Origin: Pseudomonadales bacterium
GTDB lineage: Bacteria > Pseudomonadota > Gammaproteobacteria > Pseudomonadales > Azotimanducaceae
Assembly (NCBI GenBank): GCA_019090615.1
Contig: JAHRVQ010000019.1
Coordinates: 1-64,000, forward strand
Direction of reading: 5' to 3'
DNA length: 64,000 bases
This document shows positions 27,966-37,076 of the stretch, in pieces. Made by a program: the position numbers and the translations under genes. Every line of letters starts with the position of its first letter. The first letter of the stretch is position 1. Under the pieces are notes generated by a model. The model ran no database searches and was not told where the DNA came from. It was given only the letters and a program-made list of their open reading frames with translations.

Positions 27966-29013
27966 GGTTAACAAGGACGAATATTGCACTGCCTGAGACC
28001 GCACTATTTGTATCAGGGTTAGTAATAATATTTTTTTCGCTATCTACATAACCTAAAGGCGTACCCAAACCCTGCTGTAATAATCGAGCCGCCAGGGCAC
28101 CCCAGTTTTGCAATGGCACATCCAGATCATAACGCCGAGTATGTACCCCCTGATGCTGAAACAGATTTTCCAGAATAGTTTCTGTACCCGGTTCTGCCAT
28201 TGCCCGCACTAATAATTCTGGATAAGCACGCACCGGGCGTAATACCGTATCCGCACCGTGGGCATAAAAACGCTGCCGGTTTTCATCCTGCACACATTCA
28301 GCAATAACATAGCCTGGCAAATTAAAAGCTTTTAGCTGGTCAAGAATATCTAGCGTCAAACTGTCAGCTCGAAAGTCCGCCGCATCCACCGCCAGAACAA
28401 CAATAAAATCAGCGCTTTCAACCCCAACTTCATCCAGCGTCATACGACCTTCAGGCTGGCCCTGACGCAACACCACACCCAATGAAGCCAGCTCATTGGG
28501 CAGCCCTTCTGGGAAATTAGCAGATAAAATTTGCACCGGTAAATCTGTCAAACTGGCTGATTTGCGAACTTGCTCTACCAGAATTTGCAGGTATCTAGCG
28601 CCGTCTTTTTCTGGCGAATTAATAATCACAATATGATTGTTCATTTTCCATCTCCACATACCCGTCCGCATCCGCTCACGGCGGTCCAACCTGAAGTCAA
28701 TCCACTCACCGACAATCTGTGCCAACAGAAAAATGCCGAAAAAAAACATCAGCAAAATAGTCACCAGCCGACCACCTGGGGTAGTGGCCGATAAATCCCC
28801 GTAACCTACCGTGGTGATGGTCGCCAGGGTTAGCCAAAGCGCATCCACAAATGACAATTTTTCCAGCACCATCATGCCGGCAACATGCGCAAAGCCCACT
28901 ACTACCAACAGGCCCAAAAGCTCCAGCAGCTTTCTTTTTCGATCCACAACGGTAAAATTACTATATATTTTTTGCCGACGACGACGCCAAAAATTGGTTT
29001 TTATCTGCAACAT
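27910..29013 (-). CDS. Two-helix potassium channel with TrkA-N (RCK) domain
   Basis: 367 residues. Two membrane helices (about 30-52 and 84-105) flank a pore loop with the K+ filter TVGYGD (LATITTVGYGDLSA). The cytoplasmic part is an RCK/TrkA-N module: NHIVIINSPEKDGARYLQIL, VESADFIVVLAVDAADFRAD, YVIAECVQDENRQRFYAHGAD, then a second lobe with LLQQGLGTPLGYV. Such channels gate K+ flux on nucleotide or ion binding. In yjf/PspA-type gene clusters an ion channel is a recurrent member. Confidence 0.92.
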   Translation of the reverse strand: MLQIKTNFWRRRRQKIYSNFTVVDRKRKLLELLGLLVVVGFAHVAGMMVLEKLSFVDALWLTLATITTVGYGDLSATTPGGRLVTILLMFFFGIFLLAQIVGEWIDFRLDRRERMRTGMWRWKMNNHIVIINSPEKDGARYLQILVEQVRKSASLTDLPVQILSANFPEGLPNELASLGVVLRQGQPEGRMTLDEVGVESADFIVVLAVDAADFRADSLTLDILDQLKAFNLPGYVIAECVQDENRQRFYAHGADTVLRPVRAYPELLVRAMAEPGTETILENLFQHQGVHTRRYDLDVPLQNWGALAARLLQQGLGTPLGYVDSEKNIITNPDTNSAVSGSAIFVLVNHDNIPDAVDVAQCVAALE

Positions 29014-29043
29014 CGGCTAATTATTCCGGGCTATTCAAGCGTT

Positions 29044-29373
29044 TCATGCAGAGGCTTCAGGCCGACTCCCTATATACGCCACTAATTTTTCTGCTGCCAG
29101 CTGCCTAATTTTTAATTTGTCAGCAACGGGCACATCAAAGATCAGGGCTAATAATTCGAAATCCTTAGCAGTTAGGGAAATAGATAAACGTGGCCGAACC
29201 GGTTTGCTACTGACCGGCAAACCCAAAATCTCTCGAATCCGATCTGGTGGGTTAATGCCTTTTTCAAGCGCTTCATAGCGAATCCGGTGGCTAACTTCCT
29301 GACCCAGATCGAAGGCAACCTGTACCGCTCTGACAGCCTTTTTTTCTTTATTCCATTTATCAATGGTAGACAT
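29044..29373 (-). CDS. Hypothetical protein in yjf-type cluster
   Basis: 109 residues, soluble, basic N-terminus (MSTIDKWNKEKKAVRAVQ) and helical. DLGQEVSHRIRYEALEKGIN followed by DRIREILGL looks like a small ribbon-helix-helix or HTH-like unit, and the rest is LSISLTAKDFELLALIFDVP. Not recognised. Twelve bases follow the yjfK stop and 30 bases separate it from the channel gene, so it is within the operon and could be its regulator. Confidence 0.7.
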   Translation of the reverse strand: MSTIDKWNKEKKAVRAVQVAFDLGQEVSHRIRYEALEKGINPPDRIREILGLPVSSKPVRPRLSISLTAKDFELLALIFDVPVADKLKIRQLAAEKLVAYIGSRPEASA

Positions 29374-29385
29374 AGAAAAATTTAT

Positions 29386-30042
29386 TCACTCTATTTGCTG
29401 CGCTGCAGGGTACATATCTATGATGTCTTCTCGCGGCCGATAAAGCGTTAGGCTGACTTCCGTTTCACCCCCCGCATAAACTTCAATCTCGATTGCTTGC
29501 GTCTTATCAGCGCTAACAAGGCAATAATAATCGAACGGCTCGCCATCCCCAACATACTCTGACGGCCCTGCCTGGCGACAATCCTGATCATGAAAATAGC
29601 CGGTTTCGGCTTGTGCCTGTAATTGGTATTGCGGCGCCAGCCAGGCTTGCAGGTCCAGCGTATTGGTTGGCGAGAGCTGCACGGGCAATTCATCATCAAA
29701 GATCGCCGCAAATTCATCCAGATCAAAAACCTGCTCCACCTGAGTACGATCAATCGCTAAAGAAAAGGCCGCCTGTTGACGGCCACCTGACCGCTCAATG
29801 GTTAAATCGATGAGATCATGGTTCACACCTTCAAGACTAAAACAGGTACTGAATTCATGCTCAAACTGCTGGGTAGCGACCCCAACCACCTTAAAGTTTT
29901 GCTTACGCAACCTCGGCGGAAGAGAAAAGCTATCCGACAGCTGAATCATATCACCCACCATCAAATCGCCGGGCTCCTCAAGTACGCGGACCTTTGGCTC
30001 GGACTTCGTCCGACTCCAAAGGCCTTTGATAAAAGACTTCAT
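29386..30042 (-). CDS. yjfK: YjfK-like DUF2491 protein
   Basis: 218 residues. GDLMVGDMIQLSDSFSLPPR near the start, an aromatic-rich middle (YQLQAQAETGYFHDQDCR) and EPFDYYCLVSADKTQAIEIE, ETEVSLTLYRPREDIIDMYP at the end fit DUF2491/YjfK. No signal peptide. Its ATG overlaps the yjfJ stop (TAATG), so translation is coupled to the PspA-like protein. The molecular role of YjfK is unknown; association with PspA-type membrane repair is from conserved gene order. Confidence 0.85.
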   Translation of the reverse strand: MKSFIKGLWSRTKSEPKVRVLEEPGDLMVGDMIQLSDSFSLPPRLRKQNFKVVGVATQQFEHEFSTCFSLEGVNHDLIDLTIERSGGRQQAAFSLAIDRTQVEQVFDLDEFAAIFDDELPVQLSPTNTLDLQAWLAPQYQLQAQAETGYFHDQDCRQAGPSEYVGDGEPFDYYCLVSADKTQAIEIEVYAGGETEVSLTLYRPREDIIDMYPAAQQIE

Positions 30043-30728
30043 TACCGGTTCGATTTAATGCGGTCCAGCACAGAACTGGCTGAAGCAGATGTTTCACCAA
30101 TACCGGCGGCTTTCATCTTGTCCGCCAGGCTCTTATCAGTATTTTCATTTTCCAGCTGTTCGGCCGCTTCCAGGCGGTCAAAATTATTCTGCTGACGTTT
30201 TTTAATGCGCTCTAGTGAATCTTTAGCGGATAAAATTTTCGAACTACTGGAGGCAAAATTATCAGTAATCGCTGCACTGGCTTTTTGCACACTTTCGGTA
30301 GTTTTTACCATACTCAGTTGACGCTCGTACTCTTTAATCTGACGATCAGATTTTTTCACCAGATCTTTTAGGCGGCTTACATGGCCAGTAAAAGTATCAT
30401 GTACCTGCTGTTGCTCGGCAAGATCTATTTCAAGGCTTGAAATCTTTTCAGCTATTTCAAGCGCTAGCGCCTCATCGCCCTTATCAAGCGCCTGACCCGC
30501 ATACTTTTCGTGTTCTGCAATTTCTTTGCTAAGGCTTTCGACCTGCCTTGAGGCCTGCATCTGTTTTGCCATAATATCCGTCAGGTCTTGTTTCGCCTTA
30601 CGCAAATGGGTCTCCGCATCCTTAATTTCCTGTTCGAAAATTCTGGTGCCATTGGCGTCTACTACCAGCTCACCCATTTCTCTTGCACCCCCTCTAACAG
30701 CGGTCATTATTTTTCGTAAAATACTCAT
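30042..30728 (-). CDS. yjfJ: PspA/IM30-family protein YjfJ
   Basis: 228 residues, GAGGAG before ATG. Almost entirely coiled coil from residue 30 to 190 with the PspA pattern: LRKIMTAVRGGAREMGELVV, DAETHLRKAKQDLTDIMAKQ, ALEIAEKISSLEIDLAEQQQ, ASAAITDNFASSSSKILSAK, DSLERIKKRQ. PspA/IM30 (ESCRT-III-like) proteins bind stressed inner membrane and limit proton leakage. Central member of the yjfI-yjfJ-yjfK operon. No sigma-54-type promoter was recognised upstream. Confidence 0.9.
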   Translation of the reverse strand: MSILRKIMTAVRGGAREMGELVVDANGTRIFEQEIKDAETHLRKAKQDLTDIMAKQMQASRQVESLSKEIAEHEKYAGQALDKGDEALALEIAEKISSLEIDLAEQQQVHDTFTGHVSRLKDLVKKSDRQIKEYERQLSMVKTTESVQKASAAITDNFASSSSKILSAKDSLERIKKRQQNNFDRLEAAEQLENENTDKSLADKMKAAGIGETSASASSVLDRIKSNR

Positions 30729-30756
30729 TTAAACTACTCCTCGCGAGATATCTCGC

Positions 30757-31164
30757 CTAGACCAAAAACTCTTCCAACGCTTCGATTGCTTCAACCGCGT
30801 TTTCTGTCAATGTCACAACTTCATGGCATATGTCCTCCATACTGGATTGCATTGAGAGCGCACCAAATACCACATACCGATCACCCAACTTTGCAAACGA
30901 GGACAATGGCATCGGTATATTTAATTCCAGCATTTCTTCCAGCATCTCTCCTCTGCTTGCCTGGTTCACTTCATCTTCGCCAAACAAATAAGTGATACAC
31001 AGAATTTGGCTATCAGTAACAGAGATAAATGCCGGTAACTCTTCAAATTCCAGCAATGTGATCTGCAATACTTCTGTTTCTCCAGGTATCGGCTGGCAAT
31101 CAAATTGATACCCTTCAAAACTCGACAGGTCTGAAATCCGTAGCGCCAAATCTCTTGTATTCAT
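30757..31164 (-). CDS. yjfI: YjfI-like DUF2170 protein
   Basis: 135 residues, AAGGAG ten bases before ATG. LEEMLELNIPMPLSSFAKLG, RYVVFGALSMQSSMEDICHE and VVTLTENAVEAIEALEEFL are the DUF2170/YjfI hallmarks. Acidic and soluble. First gene of the yjfIJK unit, 28 bp before yjfJ, with two identical palindromes in its leader. Function unknown beyond linkage to the PspA-like protein. Confidence 0.87.
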   Translation of the reverse strand: MNTRDLALRISDLSSFEGYQFDCQPIPGETEVLQITLLEFEELPAFISVTDSQILCITYLFGEDEVNQASRGEMLEEMLELNIPMPLSSFAKLGDRYVVFGALSMQSSMEDICHEVVTLTENAVEAIEALEEFLV

Positions 31165-31187
31165 TCATTACTCCTTATTGTCCTGCC

Positions 31188-31238
31188 GACATAATATGTC
31201 AACATAGGTGAAAGTTTATTCGTTCGACATAATATGTC
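31188..31238 (-). promoter_or_regulatory. Twin palindromic operator-like sites upstream of yjfI
   Basis: GACATAATATGTC occurs twice (31188-31200 and 31226-31238), each a perfect inverted repeat around one base, 38 bp apart centre to centre. On the minus strand both read TTGACATATTATGTCG, so each also contains a TTGACA hexamer that could serve as a -35 element. Their position 24-74 bp before the yjfI start suggests a dimeric repressor or activator binding on two helical faces. Confidence 0.7.
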
Positions 31239-31305
31239 AACCGGCAATTTAATAAATTTACCCTGCACGGCTTTTCCAGGATCATGGCTTTTAATCCTTA
31301 CTGGT

Positions 31306-33006
31306 TTAATCCTTATAAATGCCCAATTCTTCTCGCCAGGCCTGATCATGGTAATAATATACCTGTCGGCTACCTAGACGATTGACCGCTATTTCGGCCT
31401 TAGATTCAAAAAAATTTGCCGGAAACTCAAATGCAGCGATCAACAAATCCCGTGTAAGCCATTGGTGCGGCACAGGCAGTTGATCAAACCTTGCCAACCG
31501 CTGCCGGATCGGCAATCGCTCTCGACTGGCTATAGACCAGCCCCATTCACCAAAACTCGGGATATTTTGCCGATACTGTGCCACCTGATTAAAACCCGCG
31601 CTATGGATGGTTTTACCAATACTGATAAACGCATCCTTAGCATGATAAGGACTGGTAGACTGCACCACCATCGTCCCACTAAAGGCCAATAACTGGCTCA
31701 GGCGGGCATAAAAATGATCTGAATACAGGCGATTAAGGTCTGGATGGCTTGGATCAGGCAAATCCACAATAACAGCATCAAATAACTCCCCCGCTGCAAG
31801 CAAAGCATCAACGGCAACAAACGCATCTCCATGCACCACCTGCACTCTTTTATCGCTAAAGGCCTGCTCATTCAATGTAACCAACTGGCGTTTAAAATAC
31901 GGCATCGCTGGGGAATGAGTAAAAAGCTTAACCAGCTCGGCATCAAGATCTATCAATGTGATACTGGCAGGAGAAAAACGCAACACGTCCCTGACGGCAA
32001 GCCCATCGCCACCACCAATAATCAGTACGCGGGCCTTATCTGGCGCTAGCATCATGGCAGGATAAGTGAGCATGGCATGGTAAATATGCTCATCCTGACT
32101 AGAAAATTGCAGCCTGCCATTAATAAAGAAACCATATAGTGGCTCGGCACGATTCGCGATATGCCGCTCGGTAATCGTAAAATGCTGGTAATTACTCGCA
32201 CCCGCATAAATCACCTCATCGGCAAACAACAAGTTGCTCATATTAGCCGACCAGTCAGCACCATATTTAAAAACCAGCAACGCGATAGCCAATACAAAGC
32301 CATGCATAGAAAACAACGCCCCAACCCTGGCAATGCGATCTCGATACAGGTACAGGAACACAAGCCCGGCCAACAAATTCGCCAATGCGGTATAAACAGC
32401 CGCCCGAGTAATATCGATGGATAACATCAGCAGCACCCATACCGCAGCCCCTAATCCCGCACCAATATAATCAGCGCCGTATATGGTACCCGTATTATGT
32501 TCAAGATGTTCGCCATAAACAGCCTCCCTGACACGAGCAATAAGGGGTATTTCCATACCAATTAAAAACCCAATAAGCGCACCAAAAAAATACGGTGTGT
32601 AGTACGCTAACTTCTGCATTGCCGCAATCAAACCACCTTCGGGCATAAGGTCAGGGGGTAGATTAAAAGTCTCCGCGATAATCCTTGGCAACAACACGCC
32701 AACAGATACCGCCGCCGCAATAATAAGAATACAGGTGACTCCAAGCAACGCTATGATGGATTCAAGCCAGGCAAAGGAGGTAAACGGATTGACCAGGGCT
32801 TTAGCGGCAAAGGAACCCAACCCCATACTTACAATCATCAACCCGATCATAATATAGATGGTCGATTCAACTACGCCGAGAATACGACCCGCGTAATGGG
32901 ATAATAAATATTCATAGATAAGCCCACAACCAGCTAATATCGCCATAATTGTAATCAGGACTATGTCATGGCCAAGTAACCGACGACGACCAGGGTCAAA
33001 TTTCAT
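31306..33006 (-). CDS. Membrane-bound spermidine-synthase-like protein
   Basis: 566 residues. The first 230 form about seven membrane helices (IVLITIMAILAGCGLIYEYL; STIYIMIGLMIVSMGLGSFA). Residues 270-520 are an aminopropyltransferase/class I methyltransferase fold: LIIGGGDGLAVRDVLRFSPA, SITLIDLDAELVKLF, VHGDAFVAVDALL and FDAVIVDLPDPSHPDLNRLY, which hold the SAM-type ligand and the Asp of spermidine synthases. A polyamine-modifying role is probable; the acceptor is unknown. Membrane-fused spermidine synthases recur with PspA, DUF350 and channel genes. Confidence 0.9.
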   Translation of the reverse strand: MKFDPGRRRLLGHDIVLITIMAILAGCGLIYEYLLSHYAGRILGVVESTIYIMIGLMIVSMGLGSFAAKALVNPFTSFAWLESIIALLGVTCILIIAAAVSVGVLLPRIIAETFNLPPDLMPEGGLIAAMQKLAYYTPYFFGALIGFLIGMEIPLIARVREAVYGEHLEHNTGTIYGADYIGAGLGAAVWVLLMLSIDITRAAVYTALANLLAGLVFLYLYRDRIARVGALFSMHGFVLAIALLVFKYGADWSANMSNLLFADEVIYAGASNYQHFTITERHIANRAEPLYGFFINGRLQFSSQDEHIYHAMLTYPAMMLAPDKARVLIIGGGDGLAVRDVLRFSPASITLIDLDAELVKLFTHSPAMPYFKRQLVTLNEQAFSDKRVQVVHGDAFVAVDALLAAGELFDAVIVDLPDPSHPDLNRLYSDHFYARLSQLLAFSGTMVVQSTSPYHAKDAFISIGKTIHSAGFNQVAQYRQNIPSFGEWGWSIASRERLPIRQRLARFDQLPVPHQWLTRDLLIAAFEFPANFFESKAEIAVNRLGSRQVYYYHDQAWREELGIYKD

Positions 33007-33163
33007 ACTGAGGCAAATTATGCAAAATTAGCCAGCATCATAAGCGCCATAATATGCTGCACTCGAACTGGACGTGGATCGGACAAAATAATCACCTAAA
33101 CAGGTTTTTTATTATCACTGGAATGTCTGCTTTAACAGCAACGGAGTTAAAAACTTTTACAAC

Positions 33164-33199
33164 AACACTTATAAGAACACTTATAAGAACACTTATAAG
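33164..33199. repeat. 12-bp tandem repeat across a stop codon, 3 copies
   Basis: Unit AACACTTATAAG on the plus strand; on the minus strand TTC TTA TAA GTG. The first unit ends the DUF350 gene as Phe-Leu-stop and the next two repeat Val-Phe-Leu-stop in the same frame. Confidence 0.93.
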
Positions 33200-34095
33200 A
33201 ACAATGCAATAAAAAACAAACCTACGGCAACGAATATTGCAGCCTCTATAGCAGCAACTCCAATATTGTTTTGTGTATTGACTTCCTCGACCGTATCAAC
33301 GCCATACAAGATGATAAGTCGCGCCAGGGCCGCCAATAAAGAAACCATCACGGCAAAAATCAACGTAACCAAAGCCCACATCGCCAACGCCCCTGGTAGA
33401 TTATCAAGATCATATACAACGATGCCTGAAGCGGCTGTTAAGGCCAGTGCAACCCCTAGCAGATGACCCATAAACCGAATTGCCAAAGCCACTTTATTAT
33501 CCAGGAAAGCCTGCTCAAGGCTTGAACCCTCTGTCCGCCGAGCATAGATAGCCATCCTGTACTTAGTTACCAACGCCATTAATACCTGGGTTAATACAAA
33601 AGCCGCCAGCACCACCAGCAATCCACTCAATGTATCACTCTCAACCCATAACATCACCGCCCGCAAAACCAACCCCATAGCAATAGTGTTGGCGGCATCG
33701 ACCAATGCCGCAGCAAGATTACCCTGTTTAATTTCTGCCTGGATCTGCATTTCAGAAAACAACAATTTATCCTGGATAAATCGGCCACATTTAATGAGCA
33801 CTAGCCCCAGCACACCATAAGACAAGACCATCACAGCCTCTTTCAAATAGGTTTCACCAGGTTCACCAGCCACCGCCCCGGTTAACATTAATGCCAGAGA
33901 AATAATCCCTGCTGCCATGGCAATGCCAAAAGCATAATTATCTCGCGATGCTAGTTCGTGCGCACTATTTACATTCGCAACCACACCGGTGACAAACCTC
34001 AACCCTGCGATCATTAATACCGCTATCACCAGATCAAGCAACAAAATCTGATAAATATAGACATCTACTGGACTCATATTAAACAGCTCAGTCAT
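33193..34095 (-). CDS. yjfL: DUF350 membrane protein (YjfL-like, two modules)
   Basis: 300 residues, AAGGAAC before ATG. Eight predicted membrane helices in two related four-helix halves; each half has the DUF350 pattern of a charged D/N pair at the first helix (SRDNYAFGIAMAAGIISLAL; LDNKVALAIRFMGHLLGVAL) and a terminal VGLFFIALFL. E. coli YjfL has one module, so this is a tandem form. Member of the yjf-type envelope-stress cluster. Its terminal codons and stop lie in a 12-bp repeat. Confidence 0.88.
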   Translation of the reverse strand: MTELFNMSPVDVYIYQILLLDLVIAVLMIAGLRFVTGVVANVNSAHELASRDNYAFGIAMAAGIISLALMLTGAVAGEPGETYLKEAVMVLSYGVLGLVLIKCGRFIQDKLLFSEMQIQAEIKQGNLAAALVDAANTIAMGLVLRAVMLWVESDTLSGLLVVLAAFVLTQVLMALVTKYRMAIYARRTEGSSLEQAFLDNKVALAIRFMGHLLGVALALTAASGIVVYDLDNLPGALAMWALVTLIFAVMVSLLAALARLIILYGVDTVEEVNTQNNIGVAAIEAAIFVAVGLFFIALFL

Positions 34096-34130
34096 TGACT
34101 TTGTTCCTTACTGTGATTCTTCTGAAGTGC

Positions 34131-35207
34131 TTACTTACCACGTGAGACTCCCTTGGATGTTCTATAGCCACCCGACCTGAGACTACTTTGATATTTTCCA
34201 GCAGATGCCGACGAGGATTTGGAGTAGGGGCTTTTGAAAGTAGATTTTTGTTTCGCTACACTCGCCCTGCTCATACCCGTTGCGCCACTACGGGTGCGTG
34301 AATATGGGCTTTTATAACCACCCCTGGCTCCGAATTGTTTCTTTTCCCTCTGGTCTACGGCCGTTTGCGCAGACCGCTGCGAACGCGAGGTATATGATTG
34401 GCGGCCAACATCATGATAATAAGAATAACCCCGACCACCGGCCCAATTATTATAATAATGCGGCCGCCCGCCTAACAGACTACTAAAAAAGTAATACTGC
34501 CCATACCAGGCCCAAAAAGAACCGCCCGAGCTTTGAGACCAATGGCCGTAGTGCGGATTGCCCACATATTGACTGCCCGCACCCTGATTGGAGGTATTAT
34601 TCATTGCCTGCTCTGTTTCTCTGCTAACCGCATTGACCCGCGCCAATTGACCATTTGATAGATCCGCAATGACATTCACTGTATCGGATAGCGAATCATT
34701 AAAAGCCGCTGGATCAGCGCCTGCCTGAACCAATTGCAGCTCTTGGACCTTATCGGCCCAGGAGTCAAAATACTCCGTATCATCTCTGACAGCTTCATAG
34801 CGAGACTTCAGACTTTTATAGGTAGGATTGGCGCTACTGGATTCACGGGACAGCTCTAGTAGCAAACTTCTAAGCTCAGGCCGACTTTCAGTTAAAATGC
34901 CCGCATAACGCTTGATAATTGTCGCATTACGCAAGGTATCTGTATCAAGCGCTTTAGCCAGTCTACTAATACTTTGCTCAGTACTTGATAACTCACCCTC
35001 CAGCTGGGCATTTCCAGAACCGCATCCTGCCGCCAGGGCTAAGAGCAACAAAGCAATAAAGGCGCGATATCGGGCCGCTAAAAAACACCTGGCGGCGTTT
35101 TTACTTACTGGCTGTCGCATCGGTTTGGGGCAAAACTTTATTACCAACCTGATCCACTCCTCATTCAAAACTGGTATTGCTCTTTTGAGAGACACACAAA
35201 CTTTCAT
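34131..35207 (-). CDS. Lipoprotein with Gly/Ser/Tyr-rich tail, yjf-type cluster
   Basis: 358 residues as an open frame from 35207, but the lipoprotein signal peptide starts better at Met31 (35117): RAFIALLLLALAAGCGSGN with acylated Cys in LAAGC. Residues 65-210 are helical (SLKSRYEAVRDDTEYFDSWA). The last 130 residues are low-complexity, rich in Tyr, Gly, Ser and Arg/Lys with repeated YKSPYS/FKSPYS motifs, probably disordered or surface-binding. Not recognised as a named family. It precedes yjfL by 35 bp on the same strand and may be the first gene of that part of the cluster. Confidence 0.7.
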   Translation of the reverse strand: MKVCVSLKRAIPVLNEEWIRLVIKFCPKPMRQPVSKNAARCFLAARYRAFIALLLLALAAGCGSGNAQLEGELSSTEQSISRLAKALDTDTLRNATIIKRYAGILTESRPELRSLLLELSRESSSANPTYKSLKSRYEAVRDDTEYFDSWADKVQELQLVQAGADPAAFNDSLSDTVNVIADLSNGQLARVNAVSRETEQAMNNTSNQGAGSQYVGNPHYGHWSQSSGGSFWAWYGQYYFFSSLLGGRPHYYNNWAGGRGYSYYHDVGRQSYTSRSQRSAQTAVDQREKKQFGARGGYKSPYSRTRSGATGMSRASVAKQKSTFKSPYSKSSSASAGKYQSSLRSGGYRTSKGVSRGK

Positions 35208-35435
35208 TCATATAACATTCATCGAACATTCATTCATAGGACATTCATCAAATTTTCAAACATCGGCCTATTAATCACTGAATTTTCAATTTAATCATAG
35301 GCCCATAATTTAAGCACCTCAATAGACTCGGCAATGAAATTCACAGCTTAATCATTTTCTTCTGGTTACCACAGTTAGCCGCTGTCTACTGCCGACGCTT
35401 TCTCCTGCGTGCTTCAACAGGATATAATAATTGCT

Positions 35436-35918
35436 ATGGCAGACATTAATATTGAAAACTTTTACCGACATATTGCAACTATCTTCAATATTTTATACCG
35501 CAACTTCCCAACTAAGGTAGCTATTTACGTTGATGAGGTCGCTGGCATTGACGAACCGGATGAGTATGGCCTGCATAGCCCTAACTATACTGCCGGCTTC
35601 TTTGCACTATTGTGGTTAGCCGATGAAGGATACATTCGATATAGCGATGCCATTCGTCAGGACGGCATCGATCAGGCTACCTTAAGCCACAAAGGTTTTT
35701 TAAGGTTAACGCAGATATCCGAACCCATCTATCACCCGCCAGAATCAGATTCCAGTTCAGATTCCAATGTAGTTAAGCTGAAGGAAAATGAAAATCTCAG
35801 CCCCTCCCTGGTTGAAGACCAAAAACTTATTATCAACCAGCTACGACACGCTCTGCATAGCGGCTCATCCATCGCCACCACCAAAATTGTTCAATATATA
35901 TTAAGGCACACGGCTTAA
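35436..35918 (+). CDS. Hypothetical cytoplasmic protein, winged-helix-like
   Basis: 160 residues from the ATG at 35436 (GGATATAAT upstream); a start 27 bp earlier is possible. Residues 10-95 suggest a winged-helix: FYRHIATIFNILYRNFPTKV, FFALLWLADEGYIRYSDAIR and LSHKGFLRL. The middle is Ser/Asp rich and the C-terminus helical (LRHALHSGSSIATTKIVQYI). Not recognised. It stands between two minus-strand operons and is transcribed alone. Confidence 0.65.
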   Translation: MADINIENFYRHIATIFNILYRNFPTKVAIYVDEVAGIDEPDEYGLHSPNYTAGFFALLWLADEGYIRYSDAIRQDGIDQATLSHKGFLRLTQISEPIYHPPESDSSSDSNVVKLKENENLSPSLVEDQKLIINQLRHALHSGSSIATTKIVQYILRHTA

Positions 35919-35951
35919 GTTAGGCGCAAACTGACAAAAACAACCAATCAT

Positions 35952-37076
35952 TTAATTTCGTACCGCACACAACACCGTGTCTTCATACCCTGTGGTAATA
36001 CGAATATAACCTGACAATTTTGCATCCAGCTGCGGGTCTCCACTATCCACCAGTAAAGACTGTTGCAGCGCCTGCAGTTTTGTTTTGGTGGCAATCACCG
36101 ATAAGTTTTCGATGCCAACCGCTTCCACAACACGGGGACTTAACTGCTGATTGCCCCGCCCAAGTATAATACCCTGCCCGCCGATCACGGTTATAATAAT
36201 CACACAATCAGCCTGACTGGTATAATTAAATAGCTGCGCCTCATGGGCATCAGCCTGCAACAAAACCCCATCACTTATCACATCTACACCCAGCAGGGTA
36301 TTAGGCAGATCTAACTGACTCATAATTTCAGCGGTGGTCGAACCTGAACCCACAAAATAGATAGTATCTGGGTGCATATGTTCAATCACATCGGCAGCAA
36401 TTTCTGCAACAAGCAGAGTTTCATCCTCTTTGGCACCTGATTTAACCTGCTGCACAAAACGTAATTCTTCTGGCACCCATAATTCACCATAATATTGAGT
36501 ACGCACAATATCCTGGCGAAAACCAGCTTCATCAATATCCCGCACTTCGGCGCGCATCACTGTGACGAGTTTACCGGCAATCATCTGCAGAATAATTTGC
36601 CCTGCGGCTAATGGATTATTAGCAAAGACACCGGAATGCATCTTGACCCCACAGGGAATACCGAGCACCACCTGATCCGACTGGACCACATCAAATATAT
36701 CTCGCGCTGTACCATCACCGCCAGCAAACACCAATAAATCAATATCCAGAAGCTGCATCGCCAGAACCGCCTGACGGGTATCGGCAGCGCTGGTCTCAGT
36801 TGCGACAGGAATCTCCAGGGCCGTTACTGAAAGGCCGATTTGCTGACATAACATCGCACCCATGGGACCCGGCGCAGCAATAATGTCTATTTGTTGTTGT
36901 ACGGGCAAAAGCGCCTCAAGACATAATGTTACCCGGGCCGCCACTTTAGAGCTCACCCCTCGGGCCAGGGCAAGCTTAACGACGTCAACGCCGTCGGAGC
37001 CCTTAAGCCCAGCCGGACCACCAACCCCTGCTACAGGGTTCAAAATAAGCCCAAGCCGCAGCCGTTTATGACTCAT
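35952..37076 (-). CDS. ATP-NAD kinase-like protein
   Basis: 374 residues. The NAD-kinase/diacylglycerol-kinase superfamily motif is VFAGGDGTARDIFDV, preceded by LILNPVAGVGGPAGLKGSDG and followed by LGIPCGVKMHSGVFANNP, GSGSTTAEIM and IGGQGIILGRGNQQLSP. It is of the AcoX/YqjM-like ATP-NAD kinase group rather than the housekeeping NadK. Substrate uncertain. The ATG overlaps the thioesterase stop by four bases (ATGA), so it is the last gene of a four-gene coupled operon. Confidence 0.87.
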   Translation of the reverse strand: MSHKRLRLGLILNPVAGVGGPAGLKGSDGVDVVKLALARGVSSKVAARVTLCLEALLPVQQQIDIIAAPGPMGAMLCQQIGLSVTALEIPVATETSAADTRQAVLAMQLLDIDLLVFAGGDGTARDIFDVVQSDQVVLGIPCGVKMHSGVFANNPLAAGQIILQMIAGKLVTVMRAEVRDIDEAGFRQDIVRTQYYGELWVPEELRFVQQVKSGAKEDETLLVAEIAADVIEHMHPDTIYFVGSGSTTAEIMSQLDLPNTLLGVDVISDGVLLQADAHEAQLFNYTSQADCVIIITVIGGQGIILGRGNQQLSPRVVEAVGIENLSVIATKTKLQALQQSLLVDSGDPQLDAKLSGYIRITTGYEDTVLCAVRN

